This document shows, in pieces, positions 1 to 8,137 of a DNA stretch of 48,946 nucleotides (the first letter of the stretch is position 1; each line of letters starts with the position of its first letter). The notes beneath the pieces were generated by a model, which did not search any database, was not told where the DNA came from, and saw only the letters and a program-made list of their open reading frames with translations. The position numbers were made by a program, and so were the translations under genes. This DNA is from Microgenomates bacterium OLB22 (GTDB lineage Bacteria; Patescibacteriota; Microgenomatia; UBA1406; HO2-37-13b): NCBI GenBank assembly GCA_001567515.1, contig LLEV01000015.1:1-48946 (forward strand). The letters run 5' to 3'.

Positions 1-33
1 TTCAAATTAAGCCTCCTCTCATTCATTGCTCAG

Positions 34-106
34 TGAGCCCGGCGGGATTCGAACCCACAAACCAACTCCTTAAAAGGGAGATGCTCTACCATTGAGCTAC
101 AGGCCC
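34..106 (-). tRNA. tRNA-Lys (anticodon UUU)
   Basis: Read on the minus strand, the sequence folds as a complete cloverleaf. The 7-bp acceptor stem pairs GGGCCTG with CGGGCTC (two G-U pairs), the D-arm is GCTC/GAGC, the anticodon loop is CTTTTAA with anticodon TTT, and the T-arm is GTGGG/CCCGC with the TTCGAAT loop. The discriminator base is A. The 3' CCA is not encoded, so it must be added by a nucleotidyltransferase. The gene lies just downstream of leuS on the same strand. Confidence 0.95.
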
Positions 107-124
107 TAACTATGCTATAGTATA

Positions 125-2746
125 TCAGGGATTACAAAATTTAGCACCTTCCCTTTTACATAAATCGATCGATAAGCCCTCCCCCTGTAGCCATTTCTGA
201 ATGCTCTTTTCTTGCTCTGCTAGTGCGACCACATCGGACTCCTCCATAGAAGTGCTGATTCGTATAGTTGAGCGCAATTTACCATTAACCTGAACAGCCA
301 AAACGATCTCCTTATCCTCGGATATAGACCTTCTATATACTGGCCACTGACTCTGATGAATACTGGTAGTATTCCCTAGCACTATAGACCATAATTCCTC
401 AGTAATAAAAGGTGCGAACGGAGCAAGTATTTTCAAAAAATCAGACACATGTTCCTTAGTTAGTCTTCTAGGAAGCCCCGATGAAGCGCTAGCCCACACA
501 TTCATGAACTCCATACATGCTGATATAATAGTATTAAGCTTCACGTCTGTCATGTCAGACTCTACTTTATGCACAAGCTTCTGGAGCTCTCGGAAGGTCT
601 CCTGGTCCTCATCTTTACTACCATCTGCTAGATGATCAGTACTACTACATAATTGCCAGACTTTCTTCAGAAAACGATATACTCCTTGTATTGACTCCGT
701 TGACCAAGCAACTTCCTGTGAAAAAGGAGCCATGAACATCTCGTACAGCCTGAGGGCGTCGGCTCCGTATTCTGCAATTACGCTATCAGGATTTATTACA
801 TTTCCTTTTGACTTACTCATTTTACCTCCCCCAGGAGCTAGTACCATTCCTTGATTATAGAGAGAAGTAAATGGCTCCCGGAAATTGACTATTTCAGCAT
901 CATTTAATACATGTATCCAGAAACGAGAATATAGGAGATGCAAAACTGCATGTTCGGCACCACCCACATATGTATCCACTGGTAGCCAGCTATCAAGAAG
1001 ATCTTTATCAAAAGGACTTTCACCGCGCATAACATTGGGGAGCATCTGTCCTCTAGATGAACTGTCGTGAGCAAAATATAGGAAATACCAGCATGAACCA
1101 GCCCAGTTTGGCATAGTATCAGTTTCGTATTCAGCAGGCCCTCCACAGCATGGGCACGTAGCTTTCTTCCACACAAACACGTCTGCAAGAGGTGATTTGC
1201 CCTCAGTGTTTGCGCTGTATGACTCAAGGTATGGCAATTCCAAGGGCAGCCTATCCATAGTTAGGGGAAACCAACCTGACATCATGGAGCGACTCTCAGT
1301 AATAAATCTGGTAGATTGACCACGTTGTTCTAAATTCCTTTTGAATGTGTCAATATAGCCTAGACCAAAACCAGTTGAAGCGAGAACATCTTCATCCCAT
1401 GCGGTTTTACCTAGATCGGCACATCTATCACAGAAAATCATGGGAATCGGCTCACCCCAATAGCGCTGACGGGAAAAAATCCATTCTCGTAAATGATAGT
1501 TGGTACTTTGCTTTGCAAATCCTTGTGAGACAAACCATTCAACCATTTCCTGCTCAACTTCGGAAACATCTCGACCAGTGAACGATGCTGAGTTTTCTAG
1601 CACACCTTTTTTCGCAGATGCTTCGATAGGTGCCCCTACACTGTCATTGACTACACTTTTTACAGGTATACCATACTTTTTTGCAAACTCCCTATCACGG
1701 GCATCATGGGCTGAACACCGTATCGCCCCTGTACCAAAATCCATCATAGCGAAGTTAGCCACCCAGATAGGTAAGCGTCCACCGGTTAGAGGATCAATAG
1801 CATAGTACCCTGTAAAGACCCCCTTTTTTTCCTTTACATCTGCAATTTTTTGTTCCCTGGTTAGGGTCTCTACAGTATCAATATAGTGCCTCAGAGCTGT
1901 TGAATCGGTTCCGTCCGCCTGTTTTGCAGTAAGAATTAAAGAAACAACTGGGTGTTCAGACGCCACTACAATATAGCTATCTGCATAGGAAAAAGCCGGA
2001 TACACCGTAAAGGTATCTAGATGGTAGTCTAAACCTTCAACCTCATGATGAATTACTAACCCCTCCTTCTTCCCAATCCAGTTGCGTTGCATGGCCTTTA
2101 TTCCCTCAGGCCAGTTCAATTCGTCTATCCCAGAAAGTAAACTCTCAGCATACTCTGGAATCTTGAAGACCCACTGAAATAGTTCCTTTTGCTCCACGAC
2201 ATTGCCACAACGCTCATGTGTCCCATCTGATAATACCTCCTCCTGTGCTAATCCTGTCTTACAATAGCCACAATAGTAAACTGGGACATTTTTCTTATAA
2301 AGAAGCCCCAGATAGAAAAAAAGAATAAATAGCCACTGTGAGATTGCATAATAGGCTGGGTCTGTAGTAGCCAGCTCCCTATCCCAGTCGTAGGAAAACC
2401 CGATGCTTCGCAGTTGACGTTTGAAGTTTGCGATGTAATTCTTAGTTAGATCTTGAGGGTTTTTGCCTTCTTTTATAGCAGCATTTTCGGCAGGTAGTCC
2501 GAAAGCATCCCAACCCATTGGATGCAAGACAGCGTACCCCCTCATGCGATAATAACGAGATAAAACATCTGTGGCAATATATCCTCTCGGATGGCCCACA
2601 TGGAGACCCGCCCCCGAAGGATACGGGAACATGTCCAATATATATTGCTTCTGGGAGTCTCTTGGCTGGGGGGTACTGTACGTCTTATTCTTTTCCCAGA
2701 TATCCAGCCACTTTGACTCATACTGTTTTGGATCAAAAATAGGCAT
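125..2746 (-). CDS. leuS: Leucyl-tRNA synthetase
   Basis: This cytosolic class I synthetase charges tRNA-Leu with leucine. The class I signature HVGH lies near residue 50 and KMSKS near residue 640. Between them is a long insertion of the CP1 editing type, and a CPCCGG zinc-ribbon-like motif precedes the KMSKS half. The C-terminal anticodon-binding helical domain is complete, and the length (about 873 aa) is normal for bacterial LeuRS. A GTG at 2755 would add three residues, but the ATG at 2746 is preferred because an extended -10 box (TGG-TATACT, 2756-2761) lies only 9 nt upstream. The gene is intact, unlike many longer genes in the window. It is followed by tRNA-Lys. Confidence 0.97.
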   Translation of the reverse strand: MPIFDPKQYESKWLDIWEKNKTYSTPQPRDSQKQYILDMFPYPSGAGLHVGHPRGYIATDVLSRYYRMRGYAVLHPMGWDAFGLPAENAAIKEGKNPQDLTKNYIANFKRQLRSIGFSYDWDRELATTDPAYYAISQWLFILFFYLGLLYKKNVPVYYCGYCKTGLAQEEVLSDGTHERCGNVVEQKELFQWVFKIPEYAESLLSGIDELNWPEGIKAMQRNWIGKKEGLVIHHEVEGLDYHLDTFTVYPAFSYADSYIVVASEHPVVSLILTAKQADGTDSTALRHYIDTVETLTREQKIADVKEKKGVFTGYYAIDPLTGGRLPIWVANFAMMDFGTGAIRCSAHDARDREFAKKYGIPVKSVVNDSVGAPIEASAKKGVLENSASFTGRDVSEVEQEMVEWFVSQGFAKQSTNYHLREWIFSRQRYWGEPIPMIFCDRCADLGKTAWDEDVLASTGFGLGYIDTFKRNLEQRGQSTRFITESRSMMSGWFPLTMDRLPLELPYLESYSANTEGKSPLADVFVWKKATCPCCGGPAEYETDTMPNWAGSCWYFLYFAHDSSSRGQMLPNVMRGESPFDKDLLDSWLPVDTYVGGAEHAVLHLLYSRFWIHVLNDAEIVNFREPFTSLYNQGMVLAPGGGKMSKSKGNVINPDSVIAEYGADALRLYEMFMAPFSQEVAWSTESIQGVYRFLKKVWQLCSSTDHLADGSKDEDQETFRELQKLVHKVESDMTDVKLNTIISACMEFMNVWASASSGLPRRLTKEHVSDFLKILAPFAPFITEELWSIVLGNTTSIHQSQWPVYRRSISEDKEIVLAVQVNGKLRSTIRISTSMEESDVVALAEQEKSIQKWLQGEGLSIDLCKREGAKFCNP

Positions 2747-2755
2747 GATGGGCAC

Positions 2756-2764
2756 AGTATACCA
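2756..2764 (-). promoter_or_regulatory. leuS extended -10 promoter
   Basis: On the minus strand TATACT is preceded by TGG, an extended -10 arrangement, and ends 9 nt before the leuS ATG. No good -35 box is visible. Transcription would start at or very near the start codon, giving a leaderless mRNA. Confidence 0.5.
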
Positions 2765-3087
2765 AAAGTACTGCCACTGAAGATAGAATCCACATCAAGC
2801 ATGCAGAAGCACTATCTGGCATAAAGACATAGACACTGCAAGCAAACATAAATTCAGTTTTGGGTCGCTCTCATGCCATGAGACAGCAAATCTAGCCATA
2901 TTTACTAGCGTACTACTACAAGGAGCGAATCAGCGAGCTAAAAAAGACCATTTTGATCGAAAGAAAAGATGATTATTGGCCCAAAAAGTGCATTTTAATG
3001 GTACGATATATCGCATATGATATATAAGCATCGTTAAATATATCAAAACTAATCTATCTCTATCATAGTTACTGATAGAGTTTTATT
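2765..3087. other. Intergenic region between leuS and the HEPN gene
   Basis: About 320 bp with no credible ORF on either strand. It contains an AT-rich inverted repeat, ATATATC/GATATAT (3006-3012 and 3019-3025), and the terminator-like hairpin listed separately at 3058-3080. I see nothing else I can support. Confidence 0.5.
3058..3080 (-). terminator. Hairpin downstream of the HEPN gene
   Basis: A perfect 8-bp stem CTCTATCA/TGATAGAG encloses a 7-nt loop. It lies 8 nt after the HEPN gene stop. On the minus strand the following sequence is only moderately T-rich. On the plus strand it is followed by TTTTATTTTA. It could therefore act in either direction, and there is no plus-strand gene upstream. 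Confidence 0.4.
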
Positions 3088-3589
3088 TTAGGCTCTATGA
3101 GGGCCCGGAAGGAATGAAGCGATTTCCTCACAAACTTCAAGAACCATCTTTATACGGTCTCCTGCACTCTGTATATCTATGTGGTAAGGACTCTCTGGGA
3201 AATAGTGAAACACCTCGTTTCTACATGTTTTCCATGTATCCCATACTTTATCAGTTCCTTCTTGACCCATCCGGATTATGAGCTTGGCATATACTGAGTT
3301 GTTTCCTAGTTTTTTCACTAGATTTGGTGATAGCACCTTACCGACTCTAAAGAACTTAGATCTGTACGTATGTCCAGAAATAAATCCTGCCTCAAAAAAA
3401 AATTCTCTTCAGATAGCCCTCATATGCTTTTGCAAAGGGAAAAACGACAAATGAATAGTCAGTAAAAGCATCCTGCTGTATTGTGTATACATGATTGAGT
3501 AGATGGAAACCCTGGCTAAAGAGTTCTTCCTCTTCCAGAGATAAGCTCTCAAAAAATAGATATTCTTCTGCAAGACCAAAGGTATTCAT
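3088..3589 (-). CDS. HEPN-domain protein (RnlA/RNase LS-like), frameshifted
   Basis: Two open frames join into one protein of 166 aa. The first 65 residues (from ATG 3589) end KRIFF-stop at a run of nine T on the coding strand (3394-3402). With one T fewer, the frame continues EAGFISGHTYRSKFF into the downstream part. The C-terminal half carries RNEVFH, the R-x4-H motif of HEPN ribonucleases. The overall pattern (acidic N-terminus, FPFAKAYEG, CRNEVFHYFP) resembles the HEPN region of RnlA/RNase LS-type toxins, which cleave mRNA. That assignment rests on memory of the family. No antitoxin gene is visible next to it. It has its own promoter, so it is not an rplA operon member. The extra T may be an error, phase variation, or a site of transcriptional slippage. 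Confidence 0.55.
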
Positions 3590-3596
3590 ACCAACG

Positions 3597-3625
3597 ATCC
3601 TAGCCTACAAAACAAGTTTGTGCAA
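3597..3625 (-). promoter_or_regulatory. Promoter of the HEPN gene
   Basis: TTGCAC (3620-3625), a 17-nt spacer and TAGGAT (3597-3602) precede the ATG at 3589 by 7 nt. The mRNA would be leaderless. The promoter supports this start codon and separates the gene from the ribosomal operon upstream. Confidence 0.55.
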
Positions 3626-3635
3626 GAGTAAGTAG

Positions 3636-4421
3636 TTATTCAAGTATCAGTTTTACTGAAGGAGTCATGCTTGCTGCCAGGTAGGCGCTTGATATTGATG
3701 CTGCGCCAATAGTCTTGACAGCTTCCTTTATGTTCTCAACCAAATGCGCGTCTTCAAATGAGGCTTTCCCTACTGCTAGATGAATCAAAGGAAATTTAGG
3801 CTCTGTCTTATACCTGATCGTCCCACCTGAAAACTTCTTTACGACCTGTTCGGGGGAATCTGAGATAGTGCCAAGCTTAGGATTTGGCATAAGGCCACGA
3901 GGGCCAAGTACTTTTGCATATTTTGCCAACTTAGGCATATCAGCAGGTCGAGCTATAAGAACATCAAATTCAATAGTACCTGCATCGAGCGATGCCAGAA
4001 GAGTATCATCTACAATTGCAACTCTTACCGATTTCCCAGTTCCATGGGGTAGTGAGAGTTCTCCCTTTACACCTGTTTCTTGAACAGAGATATGAAGCTC
4101 GATAGTCTGATCAAACTTCGCATACGTGAGCTTTTTGATCTCAGCAACAGCCTTTTCAATTGGCAGCAAATCTGATGACCTCTGTGCTAGAGACTTCTTA
4201 TACGCTTTGCCCTGATGTGTTTTCTTTCTTGATTTTGGAGATACAGATTTTTCAGATTGTTGATCATCTCCTGATGTATTGGTCATGGGATTAGTCTCTT
4301 GCGAAGAGACGAGATCTACACCCTTTTTAGATCGCTTGCTTTCTTGCCTCTTTTCAGCAGCTTTTTTCTCCTCACTTTCGATCTCCGCAATACCAATTGT
4401 TTTAATACGTATTTTCCCCAT
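3636..4421 (-). CDS. rplA: Ribosomal protein L1 with basic N-terminal extension
   Basis: L1 forms the L1 stalk of the 50S subunit and in many bacteria also represses its own operon. The C-terminal 170 residues are canonical, including KVLGPRGLMPNPKLGT and FSGGTIRYK. About 85 extra residues come first. They are Lys/Ser/Glu-rich, start MGKIRIKTIGIAEIE and look disordered. I recall such extensions from Microgenomates L1 proteins, so this supports the lineage but does not prove it. The gene lies 18 nt downstream of rplK in the usual order. rplJ and rplL, which normally follow, are absent here. Confidence 0.95.
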   Translation of the reverse strand: MGKIRIKTIGIAEIESEEKKAAEKRQESKRSKKGVDLVSSQETNPMTNTSGDDQQSEKSVSPKSRKKTHQGKAYKKSLAQRSSDLLPIEKAVAEIKKLTYAKFDQTIELHISVQETGVKGELSLPHGTGKSVRVAIVDDTLLASLDAGTIEFDVLIARPADMPKLAKYAKVLGPRGLMPNPKLGTISDSPEQVVKKFSGGTIRYKTEPKFPLIHLAVGKASFEDAHLVENIKEAVKTIGAASISSAYLAASMTPSVKLILE

Positions 4422-4439
4422 GAATGTATGTCTGAATGA

Positions 4440-4865
4440 TTAATCTTTAATTGTAACGCCCATTGATCGAGCAGTCCCCTTTACAATCTCTTTTGCTGCT
4501 TCTACAGTGAAGGCATTAAGGTCCTGCATCTTTTCTTTAGCAATGCTCTCAACTTGCGCATCTGTCAAACTACCAACCTTAGTCTTGTTTGGTATGCCAG
4601 AGCCCTTTTGGATCTTGGCCTCAGATTTTATCATCTCAGAGATTGGTGGAAGTTTTGTAACAAACGTAAAAGAATTATCCTCATAGAGAGTGATGACGGC
4701 AGGAATAACCTTGCCACGAAGATCTTTAGTTCTGTCATTGTACTGTTGGATAAAGTCCATAATAGGGATACCGTGCTGACCCAGAGCTGGACCAACTGGA
4801 GGAGCTGGAGTCGCCTCACCAGCTTTCAAATTTACTTTAATAAATGTCTTAATCTTTTTGGCCAT
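4440..4865 (-). CDS. rplK: Ribosomal protein L11
   Basis: L11 binds the GTPase-associated centre of 23S rRNA. The family landmarks are all present: an N-terminal [23 protein letters not shown] segment (proline-rich, factor binding), [22 protein letters not shown], and a C-terminal ending [10 protein letters not shown] take the ATG at 4865 (MAKKIKTF) as the start. An upstream TTG would overlap the nusG stop and adds nothing conserved. The start follows nusG by 5 nt, so the two are cotranscribed. Confidence 0.96.
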   Translation of the reverse strand: MAKKIKTFIKVNLKAGEATPAPPVGPALGQHGIPIMDFIQQYNDRTKDLRGKVIPAVITLYEDNSFTFVTKLPPISEMIKSEAKIQKGSGIPNKTKVGSLTDAQVESIAKEKMQDLNAFTVEAAKEIVKGTARSMGVTIKD

Positions 4866-4870
4866 TGCAA

Positions 4871-5434
4871 TCAAAGCTTACTAATTTGTAATACATCTAG
4901 TTCTACCGGAGTTTCTCTATTGAGGAAATCAATGAGGACAGTTACTTTTCCCTTTTCCTCATCTATGTGTTGGATAGCTCCGACTTGCTCAGCAAAAGGT
5001 CCGTCTGTTATTTTTACTGACTCATCAATGGAGAATTTGGCCTTGAGTTTTGGAGGATCCTGTAGGACAAATTTCATAATAGCCTCTACCTCTTTGTCCG
5101 AAATAGATGTGGGCTTGGTGCCTGCACCAACAAATCCAGTAATACCTTGAGTAGTACGGACAGCTACCCAGGACTCTTCGGTCACTATCATCTTTATGAG
5201 TATATAACCCGGAAACACTTTCTCCTTTTGTGCCCTCTTTTTCCCAGAACGTATAGTCACGATATCACGCATAGGCACGATAATATCGAAGATTTTATCT
5301 TCGAGACTAAGTGATTTGATACGCTGTTCAAGAGCTTCTTTAGCTTTGCGCTCATAGCCCGACTGGGTATGAACAACATACCATTTAGCTAAATGCTCAT
5401 CGGGATGGGCTTCGGGTTTTGCATTTTCTGACAT
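4871..5434 (-). CDS. nusG: Transcription termination/antitermination factor NusG
   Basis: NusG binds RNA polymerase, reduces pausing and couples transcription to translation. The NGN domain is clear ([18 protein letters not shown], then [10 protein letters not shown] and GITGFVG). A KOW domain follows near the C-terminus ([17 protein letters not shown]). The ATG at 5434 ([10 protein letters not shown]) is the likely start, giving 187 aa. A TTG 27 nt further upstream would overlap secE. It sits between secE and rplK in the conserved order. Confidence 0.95.
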   Translation of the reverse strand: MSENAKPEAHPDEHLAKWYVVHTQSGYERKAKEALEQRIKSLSLEDKIFDIIVPMRDIVTIRSGKKRAQKEKVFPGYILIKMIVTEESWVAVRTTQGITGFVGAGTKPTSISDKEVEAIMKFVLQDPPKLKAKFSIDESVKITDGPFAEQVGAIQHIDEEKGKVTVLIDFLNRETPVELDVLQISKL

Positions 5435-5447
5435 AATCTCTGTTTTC

Positions 5448-5654
5448 TTAGAAATTGGCAATGGCCTGTAGAAACATAGCCATTAAAATGTCTATTATAC
5501 CTACATAAAGGCCCACAATCAAGGATAAGGTGATGACGACTATAGTCAAATAGAGTGTGGTCTGGCGTGTGGGCCAGGTAACTTTCTTCAATTCGTCTTG
5601 AATACCACTGAATAACACTAGTTGCGGCATACGTTTATTCTGCTTTGATGACAT
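5448..5654 (-). CDS. secE: Preprotein translocase subunit SecE
   Basis: This 68-aa protein is the single-span form of SecE, which clamps SecY in the Sec translocon. The amphipathic motif ELKKVTWPTRQ is followed by one membrane helix (about residues 33-60). It is the first gene of the secE-nusG-rplK-rplA operon. A -10 box ends 6 nt before its ATG, so the operon mRNA begins at this start codon. The translocon serves the many secreted proteins encoded in this window. Confidence 0.94.
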   Translation of the reverse strand: MSSKQNKRMPQLVLFSGIQDELKKVTWPTRQTTLYLTIVVITLSLIVGLYVGIIDILMAMFLQAIANF

Positions 5655-5660
5655 AGTGAG

Positions 5661-5689
5661 ATTGTATCATACAGCCTGATCGTTTGAAA
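5661..5689 (-). promoter_or_regulatory. Promoter of the secE-nusG-rplK-rplA operon
   Basis: On the minus strand TTTCAA (5684-5689), a 17-nt spacer and TACAAT (5661-5666) end 6 nt before the secE ATG. It overlaps the divergent plus-strand promoter: the same six bases serve as TTGAAA on the plus strand and TTTCAA on the minus strand. Confidence 0.55.
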
Positions 5690-5712
5690 CTCCTTTTGAT
5701 CTCGATTACAAT
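5684..5712 (+). promoter_or_regulatory. Promoter of the sensor-like membrane protein operon
   Basis: TTGAAA (5684-5689), a 17-nt spacer and TACAAT (5707-5712) are followed by 6 nt and the ATG at 5719. The expected mRNA is leaderless. The -35 region is shared with the divergent secE promoter, so the two could compete. Confidence 0.6.
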
Positions 5713-5718
5713 CTTCTT

Positions 5719-6375
5719 ATGCAAAGAAGGATACTGCTATATCATATTGGTCTGACCCTTTCTATTGCACTCGCCGCGTTAACAAGTCTTGTCCTCTCCG
5801 AGCAGGCATACCCATTTATCTTGGGCATTTCAGGATTGACGTTTGTACTGATGAGAAAGACAAGCATTTACAAGCATCACCCTCTTGCACTACCCTTAAT
5901 CGCATTAGTGATGCTTGCTACAGCAATTGTACTTCAGACAGGCACCTTTTCTTCGCCATTCTTCCCTCTCCTCTATCTATCTATGTTAACAACCGCTTTT
6001 TTAATAAGAAGTCAGGTAGCTCTAACATCAACCATAGCACTAATCATCGTGCTTTTGTTACATGAACCTCAAGGGTTATCTTCCAGCGTGATTATACATT
6101 TGCTTTTCCTCACCTTGATGACCCCCTTTGCTCTCCTACTCAGCCATGAAAAAGTACAGTTAGAACTGAAAGAAACAGAACTAGAAATGGAATCACGAAG
6201 GAAAGAACTCTATCAAAAGGCATATAGGGCAGAAAAAGATAAAACAAATTCGATAAAGGAAAATATCAAAAAATCTCTAGCCTCAATCGAAAAAGAAAAT
6301 GAACCAAAACCCACGCTAGGAAGAGAACTATCAGACATCCTAAAAAAGATTGATACTGCTGGAGAGCAAAAATGA
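5719..6375 (+). CDS. Multispan membrane protein, sensor-kinase input domain without kinase
   Basis: 218 aa. About five or six hydrophobic helices fill residues 1-145. The segment TGTFSSPFFPLLYLSML is typical of the membrane input region of some sensor histidine kinases. No kinase follows. Instead the protein ends in a charged coiled coil (about residues 147-185, LELKETELEMESRRKELYQ) and a short polar tail. The stop overlaps the next gene's ATG as ATGA, so it is translationally coupled to the first A-B surface pair. A scaffold or sensor for surface assembly is possible, but I do not know its function. Confidence 0.5.
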   Translation: MQRRILLYHIGLTLSIALAALTSLVLSEQAYPFILGISGLTFVLMRKTSIYKHHPLALPLIALVMLATAIVLQTGTFSSPFFPLLYLSMLTTAFLIRSQVALTSTIALIIVLLLHEPQGLSSSVIIHLLFLTLMTPFALLLSHEKVQLELKETELEMESRRKELYQKAYRAEKDKTNSIKENIKKSLASIEKENEPKPTLGRELSDILKKIDTAGEQK

Positions 6376-7100
6376 AAAAGATTACACGTCTGTTAATACT
6401 ATCAGTTATTGTATTTTCAAACCACCAGGTGCCAGTAGTCATGGCAGATGACATGTACTCGACACTGTATCGTATCGAAGAGCCAAATGTAAACATCGGG
6501 GGGAAAGATAGCTCCTCATCTAATTATGATTTGAGCAAAACGGTGGGGCAGTCAGCTGCAGGAGAGTATGACTCCACTGGTTACATTGTCAAGGCGGGCT
6601 TTCAATATATTCACTCGATTATTCCTTTTAGCTTTAGTATCTCAGATACATCAATAGACCTGGGGACACTAGCTGCACAAACACCTTCAACACAAGATAC
6701 AGTACTGACAGTTGCATTTGGATCAGCAGGAACCTATCAAGTAACAGTCGAGGAATTGGGGAAACTCAGAACAGCAGACGACAGTAGCAACATACCAGAT
6801 ACCACCTGTAACGCTGGGACGTGTACAGAAACGAGCGCTCAAGTCTGGACAAGTACAAGTGCCTATGGATTTGGGTACACTATGGCTGGGAATGACATCC
6901 CAACCGACTTCGTAAATACAACATATTATCGACCATTTCCAGATAGACTACTTTCTGAGACTCCAGCGGTAGTGATGTCATCGACTAATGTAGGAAAAAA
7001 TAGACAGGCTACTATGACAATAAAATCAAATATTTCAACCATACAGCCTGCGGGAAATTATAGAACTGTATTACAATTTATCGCAACGCCAAGTTTTTAG
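6372..7100 (+). CDS. Secreted surface protein, A family (copy 1)
   Basis: 242 aa with a signal peptide (MKKITRLLILSVIVFSN ... VMADD). The mature part is Ser/Thr-rich beta-type sequence with the family landmarks 'GTLAAQTPSTQDT-LTVAF', 'GFGYT' and a Cys pair (TTCNAGTCTE). It ends ...IQPAGNYRTVLQFIATPSF, the C-terminal motif shared by four proteins here (A1-A4). It overlaps the preceding gene by ATGA and is followed 4 nt later by a B-family gene. Its function is unknown. By context it is probably a secreted fibre or coat subunit displayed with its B partner. Confidence 0.6.
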   Translation: MKKITRLLILSVIVFSNHQVPVVMADDMYSTLYRIEEPNVNIGGKDSSSSNYDLSKTVGQSAAGEYDSTGYIVKAGFQYIHSIIPFSFSISDTSIDLGTLAAQTPSTQDTVLTVAFGSAGTYQVTVEELGKLRTADDSSNIPDTTCNAGTCTETSAQVWTSTSAYGFGYTMAGNDIPTDFVNTTYYRPFPDRLLSETPAVVMSSTNVGKNRQATMTIKSNISTIQPAGNYRTVLQFIATPSF

Positions 7101-7104
7101 ATCT

Positions 7105-8137
7105 ATGAGAAAGAAACTCCTGACGTATGGAATCTGGTTATTATTGATGACTTGTGTACTAACTCGTCCTGTCTCAGCTCAACAAATGAGTCTCTCAATA
7201 TACCCACCGCTTATCAAAGCCACCATTAAACCCTCTAAGTCCTTTATCGTAGCTTTTACAGTAAAAAATGAGGGTGATCCAGTTTTTATAAAACCTCTTA
7301 TTCGATCTTTTTCGCCCACAGGTATCCTTGGGAATATAGCTATCGGTAGTGATGCTCAAGGGCCTATTCAGTTCTCGCTTGATAATAGCGTCATTAGTTT
7401 TAATGAGCCTTTTTTTCTGAAAACAAAGCAGAGCGAACAGCTACTTCTGAGGATACGAGTCCCCGAAGGAGCCCCTTATGGGGACTATTATTACACCCTT
7501 CTTGCCCAGACGGAGCAGATGCCAGGTCTTATAGGTTCGCATGGGGCTACAAGCATTGCAGCTATTGGTAGTACACTCCTCATATCAGTCAGCCCTACAG
7601 AAAAGATGGAGACGCAGCCGACAATAGAGAGTATTGTTTTGGTACCCAGAAAAAAGTTTTTTCTTCTTACCCCAGCATTTGTATGACTCTAGTGACGTGA
7701 TAGGTGTCAAAGTTTTGGCACGAAACGATGGGAAACATAGATATACCATAAAAGGTCACCTTGAGATAAGTAGCGGTATTGGAAAAAAGGATATACATAC
7801 TTTTGTCGAAGAGGAGATACTTGCAAACTCAACCAGGTTAGTTAGGGCAAGTGACTCAGCACAGCTTGAATGCAATAGGAGCTCAGTAAAAAATATTTGT
7901 CGTAATGGTCCTTTCTCTGCCCTACTACAGTCTTTCTCAATCGGCAAAAAAGAGATCACTGCAGTATTAACCTTAGATGGACAGACGATATCTACATTGA
8001 AGGTTACAGCTGTACTCTTCCCACTAAAGCTTATGTGCGGGATTGTCCTGTTATTAACAGCTGTAATAATACTTAGTCTAGCATTTTCAAAAAAGCAGAT
8101 CTCGGCTGATACTCCCAGTGACCGTCTTTCGAAATAG
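7105..8137 (+). CDS. Membrane-anchored Ig-like surface protein, B family (copy 1), frameshifted
   Basis: Two frames (7105-7686 and the +1 frame to 8137) join into a 343-aa protein. It has a signal peptide (to about residue 25, PVSAQQ) and an Ig-like N-terminal domain with the family pattern P-x-G-x-Y (EGAPYGDYYYTLL). A second beta domain (GVKVLARNDGKHRYTIKG) and a C-terminal membrane helix (KLMCGIVLLLTAVIILSLAF) with a short basic tail follow. The layout resembles DUF916/WxL-interacting proteins. The break lies at an A6-G-T6 tract (7650-7662), where removing one base restores continuity. Its 3' end overlaps the convergent comEC by 65 bp. Confidence 0.55.
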
